Below are positions 1-4,724 of a stretch of 7,114 nt of DNA, piece after piece. The notes under the pieces were generated by a model. That model was given only the letters and a program-made list of their open reading frames with translations. It searched no databases and had not been told where the DNA came from. Positions within the stretch are counted from its first letter, which is position 1. Each line of letters begins with the position of its first letter. The DNA comes from Desulfobacterales bacterium (GTDB lineage: Bacteria > Desulfobacterota > Desulfobacteria > Desulfobacterales > QNYZ01): assembly GCA_029938515.1 (NCBI GenBank), contig JAOZUU010000141.1, positions 1 through 7,114 on the forward strand. The letters run 5' to 3'. Made by a program: the position numbers and the translations under genes.

Positions 1-294
1 TGTTCTTCAGGTTTTTCAAGCTCGAGATCTGGATATAGACGGAAAAACAAGGTATATATCAAAAATCACAAACACGGGGAGGGCCACCCATGGGCTCTTC
101 TCGTGACCGTGTAGGAACGAAGTTTGCTCGCGAACAGGGCGACTCGATCGCGAGCAAGCTCGCTCCTACAATAAACGACCAATACTTATTGAGAACACAC
201 GCTTTAACCGTGAACCGTTTAACCTACTTGTTACAGACAGACCGGCGAACTTTTCCACGGGCATACTCGCTGACTACACCGGCTAACTGAACCT
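1..294. other. Non-coding upstream region with no credible gene
   Basis: I see no gene here that I can support. The first ~90 bases could hold the tail of an upstream gene: frame 2 stays open from the window edge to a TGA at 104-106, and frame 1 to a TAG at 112-114, but neither translation is recognisable. A 66-codon ATG frame at 90-290 runs straight through the REP-like repeat at 111-170, so its N-terminal half is just translated repeat, and it lacks a convincing ribosome binding site. A short degenerate reiteration of TTTAACC occurs at 203-209 and 218-224. I could not identify a clear promoter for the gene at 295. Confidence 0.6.
111..170. repeat. REP-like inverted pair (REPIN-like element)
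   Basis: Two copies of a REP-like sequence face each other. The left arm (111-133) starts GTAGGAACGA and ends TTGCTCGCGA. The right arm (148-169) read on the minus strand starts GTAGGAGCGA and ends TTGCTCGCGA. They differ by one inserted base and two substitutions and are separated by 14 bp. The right copy contains its own perfect small hairpin, GCGAGC AA GCTCGC (150-163), with the tetranucleotide GTAG at its foot on the minus strand (166-169). The left copy's internal stem is degenerate. A GTAG foot plus hairpin is the layout of REP sequences mobilised by RAYT (TnpA-REP) transposases, and closely similar sequences are common in Pseudomonas. No RAYT gene is present in this window. Confidence 0.75.
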
Positions 295-906
295 ATGAAT
301 TCCTTTTTAGATTCATTGTGGGAGAAAATTGCCACTGGATTGATTGCGCTGGGCAATGGGTTTGATGCGGTCGTAACCCTGTTTCATTTCCTGGGTCCGG
401 TGGCAATCATTTTTCTTCTCGCGATCCTGACTGTTCTTATCACAAAAGGCCTCAACCGAATTATCATCACCAAACGCTATGTCCAATTGGAAAAAGAATT
501 TAAGCACTGGTACCATATTCGCCGTGAAGCCATGGCCTGCGGGGACCTTGAAAAGGGTAAAGCGATGGCCAAAAATATCGACCAGGCAAAATTGAACAAG
601 GCCTATTATGATTATTTCTTTGAAAGCCTGCTGCTCGGTCTCGCCAGAAGCGCCATGCCAATTTTGCTGATGGTTGTCTATATTAATGAGTATTTCCGAC
701 CTGAACGACTGACCGCGCTTTTTGGCCGAAATTATATTTTCAAGTTCAATTCATCCAGTGACGAACCGGTCCTGATGGGTGTTGTTTTCTGGTATATTAT
801 ATCGTTGCTCATCGTTTATCTGACATGGTTCATCATTAAAAAATGCTATCGTCGATTGAAAAAGAACGACCCTTTAGCAATCGACCCCACCTCGGAAAAA
901 GCATAG
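295..906 (+). CDS. Three-helix membrane protein, possible Oxa1-superfamily (DUF106/TMCO1-like)
   Basis: A 203-residue membrane protein of unknown function. Hydrophobic segments lie at about residues 33-51, 109-130 and 158-181, with a further weakly hydrophobic stretch at 10-30. Between the first two is a highly charged helical region (about 55-104) that includes QLEKEFKHW, GDLEKGKAMAK and KLNKAYYDYFFE. The C-terminus is basic (IKKCYRRLKK), suggesting it is cytoplasmic. One membrane helix, then a charged coiled-coil-like hairpin, then two membrane helices is the architecture of the Oxa1-superfamily DUF106/TMCO1/EMC3 proteins, which act in membrane-protein insertion. This assignment comes from pattern resemblance only. 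The ATG at 295 is the natural N-terminus, but no Shine-Dalgarno sequence precedes it, so initiation may be weak. A 72-bp gap separates it from the next gene, so shared transcription is possible. Real-gene confidence is high; family confidence is moderate. Confidence 0.8.
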   Translation: MNSFLDSLWEKIATGLIALGNGFDAVVTLFHFLGPVAIIFLLAILTVLITKGLNRIIITKRYVQLEKEFKHWYHIRREAMACGDLEKGKAMAKNIDQAKLNKAYYDYFFESLLLGLARSAMPILLMVVYINEYFRPERLTALFGRNYIFKFNSSSDEPVLMGVVFWYIISLLIVYLTWFIIKKCYRRLKKNDPLAIDPTSEKA

Positions 907-978
907 CCATTTCAAAAGAACGTATCTTTTTAAATCCTGATTATTGCTAAAAACCCCACCCTGTAGTAATAAAACAGC

Positions 979-1482
979 ATGCGAATGAAGTTCGATGCCA
1001 TACGTCTGTTTCCGCTTCTTCTTGTCCTCTTACCGCTGTTGCCCGATACGGCGCTGGCCACCCAGGCCCACGGTGATCCCGAAGGGCTTTTCGTGCACCA
1101 GTTCGCTCATGCTTATTTTGCCATCAGCCTGGCCATATTTATCTACTGGCTGCGATTCAGGAACCTGATCGAGGAGACCGGTTGGCGGTATATCCAGTAT
1201 GCCGCGTTTTTTCTGATTCTCTGGAATGTGGATGCCGCCATCGCCCATCTGCTCGATGAGCAAATTAAAATCATTGAAGTGGAACGAATCGGAAACTGGC
1301 ATATTAAAATTACGTCCACCGACAATACGGTCTTTACCATCGTTTTATATTATCTGGTCAAACTCGACCACCTGCTTTGCGTCCCTGCCCTGGTATTTTT
1401 ATCCGCCGGATTGAAACAATTTCTTAAAGCGCCGCTGCCTTCCGCTCCGGAACCGGATAACCAGGAGGAACAGCAGCCATGA
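979..1482 (+). CDS. Small exported/membrane protein with membrane-associated histidines, coupled to the kinase
   Basis: A 167-residue protein with no family I recognise. Residues 1-27 look like a signal peptide (basic start, leucine-rich core, likely cleavage after ALA27), or an uncleaved first membrane helix. Further hydrophobic segments lie at about 42-58, 72-92 and 117-146. Histidines fall in or at the edge of these segments: H40 and H44 (HQFAH) before the first, H90 at the end of the second within WNVDAAIAHLLDE, and H131 in the last within KLDHLLC. H31 follows the signal peptide. Paired membrane histidines and acidic residues could bind heme or a metal ion, but no c-type heme motif (CXXCH) is present. 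The C-terminal 20 residues are polar and proline/glutamate-rich. The stop overlaps the kinase start as ATGA, indicating translational coupling and suggesting a sensing partner role (inference). There is no strong ribosome binding site; ATG at 985 is an alternative start. Confidence 0.8.
   Translation: MRMKFDAIRLFPLLLVLLPLLPDTALATQAHGDPEGLFVHQFAHAYFAISLAIFIYWLRFRNLIEETGWRYIQYAAFFLILWNVDAAIAHLLDEQIKIIEVERIGNWHIKITSTDNTVFTIVLYYLVKLDHLLCVPALVFLSAGLKQFLKAPLPSAPEPDNQEEQQP
1463..1468 (+). promoter_or_regulatory. Ribosome binding site of the histidine kinase
   Basis: A perfect AGGAGG lies inside the end of the preceding gene, 10 nt before the ATG at 1479. It fixes the kinase start and supports coupled translation with the upstream membrane protein, whose stop overlaps that ATG. 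Confidence 0.85.
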
Positions 1483-2975
1483 TTGTATCCAATGTCCCCA
1501 TTCGGGTCGTCGATTTCGGCGGCTCGATCTTGATGATTGTATTTTCTTTTTTGTGCTTGAACACCATTCGCCGTCTTAAAAGCAAAGATCCCGACGATGT
1601 TATGTGGGAATACCTGTTATGGATCTGCCTGGGCCTGGCCATTTTTGCCATTTCCCGATCCGTGGGCCATATCCTCAAACAGATCGTACAGCTTTTCGGC
1701 GATGATTCGTTATGGGAAGCCATTCGACCGTTCAGCGGCGGCATCAATACCATCATGTTCGTCGTCGTGGCCTCGGTAATGCTTTTCTTTGAAAGAATCT
1801 GGATTTTCTATCGACGCGTCCATAAAGGTAAACAGGCCCTTCAATCCGCGCATAACGAGCTGATCTACCTGAATCAGAACCTTGAACAATTGGTGGCGGC
1901 CCGCACCGATGAACTGGTTCAATCCGAGCATAAGTACCGTCGTATTTTTGAAATTTCCAAAGATATGATCCTTGTTTCAGACGCCGACGGTCGTATCCTG
2001 GAAGTCAATCCCGCCGGTTATCAAATGCTGGGTATCGATCCTGAGCATGATTCATTAAATGGCAAGGAACTGGATACATTTTTTGCCCAACCGAGTGCCT
2101 GGCGCCGCATAATGGACGATTTGAACAGGCAGGGCTTTGTTTCCAGTGAAGAAACGGATCTTTTGCTGGCCGATGATAAAACCCGGCGTATTCTGGTCAG
2201 CGCCAGTCTTAATGAAGGGAGTTCTCCCCAGGACCATACCTTTCATTTCCTGGTCAAGGACATTGAACAACAACGGCTTCACCAGGAGCAGATGGCTCAA
2301 ACCGACAAACTCGCTTCCATCGGCCAGCTTTCCTCGGGCGTCGCCCATGAAATCAATAATCCCCTGGGAATTATCCAGGGCTATACCCAACTTTTGATGA
2401 GAAATACCACCAATGCCTCCGCTCAATACAAGGACCTGAAAATCATTGAGAAACACGTAAAGCATTGCAAGTCCATTGTTGAAAACCTGCTCAATTTTGC
2501 CCGACCATCGGAGACGTCCAAATCCCTTGTTCTTTTGGGTGAAATGATCACCGAGCAGGTGGAATTTGTTCAACATCATGCGGACATGAGCAAAATTAAG
2601 ATCACAACCGATTTCGACCCGGATGTCCCACCGATTTTAATGGATGAAAAAAAAATCCGGCAGGTACTGATGAATCTGATCATGAACGCGAAACACGCTA
2701 TCGACGATCAAGGGATCATCCGCCTGGCAACCAGTTATAACCCGCATACCCGCAAAGCCGTTATCCGTATCACGGACACGGGCCACGGGATTGAAAAGAA
2801 AAATGTATCAAGAATATTTGATCCTTTTTTTACCACCAAACCTCCCGGCGAGGGGACCGGCTTGGGACTTTCGGTCAGCTATGGTATTGTCAAAAGCCAC
2901 GGGGGATATATTTCTGTAAGGAGCACACCGGGTAGAGGCGCCACCTTTACGGTGGTACTCCCTGTAAAACCTTAA
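1479..2975 (+). CDS. Membrane PAS-domain sensor histidine kinase
   Basis: A 498-residue sensor kinase that autophosphorylates on histidine and should signal to the regulator encoded just downstream. Three membrane segments lie at about residues 13-30, 44-64 and 88-110, with little periplasmic loop between them, so it has no obvious extracellular sensing domain. A helical linker (about 114-150) leads to a PAS domain (about 150-262; RIFEISKDMILVSDADGRI). The dimerisation domain has the phosphoacceptor H290 in SSGVAHEINNPLG. The ATPase domain shows the N box (N399 and N403 in QVLMNLIMNAKHA), G1 box DTGHGI (433-438), F box FDPFFTT (447-453) and G2 box GTGLGL (459-464). All catalytic motifs are intact. 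This core matches NtrB-like kinases that pair with sigma54 activators. Its start overlaps the upstream membrane protein gene, and H64 in its second membrane segment is another possible ligand site. Signal and ligand are unknown. Confidence 0.95.
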   Translation: MIVSNVPIRVVDFGGSILMIVFSFLCLNTIRRLKSKDPDDVMWEYLLWICLGLAIFAISRSVGHILKQIVQLFGDDSLWEAIRPFSGGINTIMFVVVASVMLFFERIWIFYRRVHKGKQALQSAHNELIYLNQNLEQLVAARTDELVQSEHKYRRIFEISKDMILVSDADGRILEVNPAGYQMLGIDPEHDSLNGKELDTFFAQPSAWRRIMDDLNRQGFVSSEETDLLLADDKTRRILVSASLNEGSSPQDHTFHFLVKDIEQQRLHQEQMAQTDKLASIGQLSSGVAHEINNPLGIIQGYTQLLMRNTTNASAQYKDLKIIEKHVKHCKSIVENLLNFARPSETSKSLVLLGEMITEQVEFVQHHADMSKIKITTDFDPDVPPILMDEKKIRQVLMNLIMNAKHAIDDQGIIRLATSYNPHTRKAVIRITDTGHGIEKKNVSRIFDPFFTTKPPGEGTGLGLSVSYGIVKSHGGYISVRSTPGRGATFTVVLPVKP

Positions 2976-2997
2976 CCCGAATAAACCGGAAAGAATA

Positions 2998-3070
2998 GCC
3001 ACCAAGGCACTAAGGCACAAAAAATAAGTGTTTATTAAAATTAAACTTCGTGTCTTCGTGTCTTGGTGGC
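2998..3070. repeat. Palindromic repeat made of 8-nt units between kinase and regulator
   Basis: An inverted repeat with 24-nt arms and a 25-nt AT-rich centre. The left arm (2998-3021) reads as three 8-mers: GCCACCAA, GGCACTAA, GGCACAAA. The right arm (3047-3070) is TTCGTGTC, TTCGTGTC, TTGGTGGC. Twenty of 24 positions are complementary, and most mismatches could pair as G-U in RNA. From memory, similar CGTGTCTTGGTGGC-type palindromes are dispersed in several environmental bacterial genomes, so this is probably a non-autonomous mobile or REP-like repeat rather than a locus-specific signal. Transcribed, it would form a long hairpin between the kinase stop (2975) and the regulator start (3092). 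No T-run follows, so it is not a standard terminator. Confidence 0.75.
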
Positions 3071-3078
3071 GAAAGTGT

Positions 3079-3084
3079 AAGGTG
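3079..3084 (+). promoter_or_regulatory. Probable ribosome binding site of the response regulator
   Basis: AAGGTG, a partial Shine-Dalgarno match, ends 7 nt before the ATG at 3092. It supports starting the regulator there rather than at the in-frame GTG at 3050, which lies inside the palindromic repeat and would add 14 residues not expected in a receiver domain. Confidence 0.6.
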
Positions 3085-3091
3085 CAGTGAA

Positions 3092-4489
3092 ATGAAACGT
3101 TCGATCCTGGTCGTTGACGATGAAATGGACATGCGTCAACTGCTCAAACGCAGTCTAGAACCGGACTTGGATTGCGAGGTCCATACGGCCGCTTCCGGCG
3201 AAATGGGCCTGCAGATGCTCTCTAAACAACCGTTCGATCTGGTACTGGCCGACATCCGCATGCAGACGATGGACGGGCTGGAATTGCTGGAATTGATCAA
3301 GCGGGCCAACCCGGATCAGACCGTTGTGATGATCACCGGCTATGGCGGAATTGAAATGGCGGTGGAAGCCATGAAAAACGGCGCTTATGATTTCATTACC
3401 AAGCCGTTCGATCACGAAGCCCTGCTAATGCGGTTGGAAAAGGCGCTGGAAAGAAGCCGCCTGATCAGGGAAAATCTGCGCCTTCAGAAAGTATGCAGCG
3501 ACGACAACGATCTCTTTCATGGGATGGTCGGGAAAAGCGACGAGATGCAACGGGTATTTCAAACCATCGAGATGGTGTCCAAAACCGATCTGACCGTACT
3601 GATCACCGGCGAATCCGGAACGGGGAAAGATTTAACCGCTCGTGCCATCCACGCCTTGAGTCCCCGCAAAGACGGACCATTCGTGGCAGTCAATTGTCCC
3701 ACCCTGCCTGAACATATTCTTGAAAGCGAACTGTTCGGATATAAAAAAGGGGCCTTTACCCATGCATTTCATAACAGGGACGGATTGTTTCAAGAAGCCC
3801 ATAACGGAACGATTTTTCTCGACGAGATTGGTGATATTACGCCAACGATTCAGACCAAACTGCTGAGGGTCCTCCAGGAGAAAGAAATCAAACCCCTGGG
3901 AGATACCAAGTCAATCCAGGTGAACACCCGCATCATCGCATCGACCAACCAGAATTTGGAAGAAAAAATGAACACCGGTGATTTCAGGGAAGATTTCTTC
4001 TATCGGCTGAATGTCCTTCCCATTGCCATGCCCGCATTGCGTAATCGTAAAAAGGATATCCTTCTAATTGCCAGTTACTTACTGAAAAAACACACCGCCA
4101 AGCTCAAACAACCCGATAAAAGACTTTCCGCTGAACTTTTGGAATTATTTACCCGTCGAGATTGGACCGGTAATATTCGGGAAATGGAAAACACCATTGT
4201 TCAGGGAATTCTATTTTCATCCGCTGAGGAAATTTCCCCCAGGGATGTGGGTATGAAAAAAAATCATAGCGATGACTGCCTGGTGGAACATGCCTTCCAG
4301 GAACTGCCGTACAAAAAAGCCAAGGAAGAAACCTTAAACCTGTTTAACCAGAACTATATCGGTCACCTGCTGACCGAGACACAGGGTAACGTCACCCAGG
4401 GGGCCAGGCGATGCGGGCTGGAACGTCAGGCCCTGCAGCAAATAATGCGCCGATATGGTATCAAGGCCGATTCGTTTCGAAATAAATGA
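3092..4489 (+). CDS. NtrC-family sigma54-dependent response regulator
   Basis: A 465-residue cytoplasmic transcriptional activator, expected to be phosphorylated by the upstream kinase and to drive open-complex formation by sigma54 RNA polymerase. I start it at ATG 3092 because MKRSILVVDDE is the typical beginning of a receiver domain. Receiver (1-120): acidic pocket D9/D10, phosphoacceptor D54 in LVLADIRM, T82 and K104 (ITKPF). AAA+ domain (about 145-380): Walker A GESGTGKD (173-180), Walker B GTIFLDEIGD (239-248), sensor STNQ (284-287), arginine-finger region FREDFFYRLNVLP (298-310). C-terminal Fis-type helix-turn-helix: GNVTQGARRCGLERQALQQ (432-450). The sigma54-contacting loop reads GAFTHA (220-225) instead of the usual GAFTGA; the rest of the loop region is normal, so activity is probably retained. 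A 116-bp gap containing a palindromic repeat separates it from the kinase. Its target promoter is not evident here. Confidence 0.95.
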   Translation: MKRSILVVDDEMDMRQLLKRSLEPDLDCEVHTAASGEMGLQMLSKQPFDLVLADIRMQTMDGLELLELIKRANPDQTVVMITGYGGIEMAVEAMKNGAYDFITKPFDHEALLMRLEKALERSRLIRENLRLQKVCSDDNDLFHGMVGKSDEMQRVFQTIEMVSKTDLTVLITGESGTGKDLTARAIHALSPRKDGPFVAVNCPTLPEHILESELFGYKKGAFTHAFHNRDGLFQEAHNGTIFLDEIGDITPTIQTKLLRVLQEKEIKPLGDTKSIQVNTRIIASTNQNLEEKMNTGDFREDFFYRLNVLPIAMPALRNRKKDILLIASYLLKKHTAKLKQPDKRLSAELLELFTRRDWTGNIREMENTIVQGILFSSAEEISPRDVGMKKNHSDDCLVEHAFQELPYKKAKEETLNLFNQNYIGHLLTETQGNVTQGARRCGLERQALQQIMRRYGIKADSFRNK

Positions 4490-4505
4490 ATAGATATTCA
4501 TTTAT
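4482..4505. promoter_or_regulatory. Operator-like palindrome, upstream copy (or AT-rich terminator)
   Basis: A perfect dyad: arms ATAAATGAATA (4482-4492) and TATTCATTTAT (4495-4505) around a central GA. It overlaps the regulator's TGA stop (4487-4489). The inner 16 bases (4485-4500) recur exactly at 4656-4671, which argues for a protein-binding site. The B. subtilis FadR operator (a TetR-family repressor released by acyl-CoA) has the form TGAATGA-N-TA-N-TCATTCA, which is similar in length and outer bases. Alternatively, an 11-bp AT-rich stem followed by a five-T run (4507-4511) could act as a weak terminator for the regulator transcript; it may do both. Confidence 0.55.
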
Positions 4506-4527
4506 ATTTTTCCCTTTATGCGCTGGT

Positions 4528-4551
4528 GGATTGCCATGTTAATGGCATTCC
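4528..4551. other. Small imperfect inverted repeat of unknown role
   Basis: GGATTGCCAT (4528-4537) and ATGGCATTCC (4542-4551) can pair in 9 of 10 positions with a GTTA loop. No T-run follows on either strand, so I do not call it a terminator. It lies about 40 nt after the regulator stop and about 75 nt upstream of the promoter for the beta-oxidation gene. It may be an mRNA 3-prime-end hairpin or a protein-binding site. Confidence 0.3.
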
Positions 4552-4626
4552 GCAAAAACGAAATGTACATGTAATTATCTGTATTCGCTAAATATATAAA
4601 ATTTATATCCAAATAATAAATTTCTC

Positions 4627-4654
4627 TTGACAGGCCTTCAAACTTTCTGCTAAT
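4627..4654 (+). promoter_or_regulatory. Sigma70-type promoter of the beta-oxidation gene
   Basis: A consensus -35 box TTGACA (4627-4632) is followed after 16 bp by GCTAAT (4649-4654), matching four of six -10 positions. An extended -10 reading (TGC, then TAATGA at 4651-4656, 18-bp spacer) is also possible. The 60 bp upstream are very AT-rich, including an ATATAAA/TTTATAT dyad at 4594-4608, and could serve as an UP element. The predicted start near 4660-4662 falls inside the second operator copy. Confidence 0.6.
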
Positions 4655-4655
4655 G

Positions 4656-4671
4656 AATGAATAGATATTCA
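4656..4671. promoter_or_regulatory. Operator-like palindrome, promoter-proximal copy
   Basis: AATGAATAGATATTCA, an exact repeat of 4485-4500, containing the 14-bp dyad TGAATA GA TATTCA (4658-4671). It lies immediately downstream of the -10 box and covers the expected transcription start, the classic position for repression. The start-to-start distance between copies is 171 bp. The sequence resembles operators of TetR-family acyl-CoA-responsive repressors, which fits the downstream beta-oxidation gene. No TetR gene is in this window. Confidence 0.6.
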
Positions 4672-4675
4672 ATCT

Positions 4676-4703
4676 CAAAGGTCTCGTTGAAACGAGACCT
4701 TTG
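4676..4703 (+). promoter_or_regulatory. Perfect stem-loop in the mRNA leader
   Basis: CAAAGGTCTCGTT (4676-4688) and AACGAGACCTTTG (4691-4703) are exact reverse complements separated by only GA, so in RNA the loop would open to TTGAAA or similar. With the predicted start near 4661, the hairpin would begin about 15 nt into the transcript and end 9 nt before the ribosome binding site. No T-run follows on either strand, so it is not an intrinsic terminator. An mRNA-stabilising 5-prime hairpin, a regulator of translation, or a further protein-binding dyad are all possible. Confidence 0.6.
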
Positions 4704-4712
4704 AAAAATGTT

Positions 4713-4719
4713 AAGGAGG
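4713..4719 (+). promoter_or_regulatory. Strong ribosome binding site of the beta-oxidation gene
   Basis: AAGGAGG ends 5 nt before the ATG at 4725. It is the strongest Shine-Dalgarno sequence in the window and fixes the start, suggesting high expression. Confidence 0.85.
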
Positions 4720-4724
4720 AAAAG

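Noticed and set aside
90..290. 66-codon + strand frame starting ATG
   Set aside because: Its first third is the REP-like repeat read as protein, the rest has no recognisable composition, and it lacks a good ribosome binding site.
914..971. Weak hairpins in the 72-bp gap between the two small membrane-protein genes (AAAAGA/TCTTTT, and TATTGCTA/TAGTAATA)
   Set aside because: The stems are short and AT-rich; expected by chance and not convincing as a terminator or regulator.
2055..2579. 174-codon minus strand frame inside the kinase gene
   Set aside because: It is opposite a kinase region with intact PAS and phosphoacceptor motifs, so it is a shadow frame.
3050..3091. GTG start extending the response regulator by 14 residues
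   Set aside because: The extension is encoded mostly by the right arm of the palindromic repeat; ATG 3092 has a better-spaced Shine-Dalgarno and gives a canonical receiver N-terminus.
4485..4671. The 16-bp direct repeats as integration (att) sites
   Set aside because: Each copy contains a dyad, the interval holds only control DNA, and no integrase or cargo is present; an operator reading fits better.
4490..4724. Sigma54 promoter upstream of the beta-oxidation gene
   Set aside because: TGGCAT at 4543-4548 approximates a -24 half, but no GC lies at the required -12 spacing; a sigma70-type promoter is present instead.
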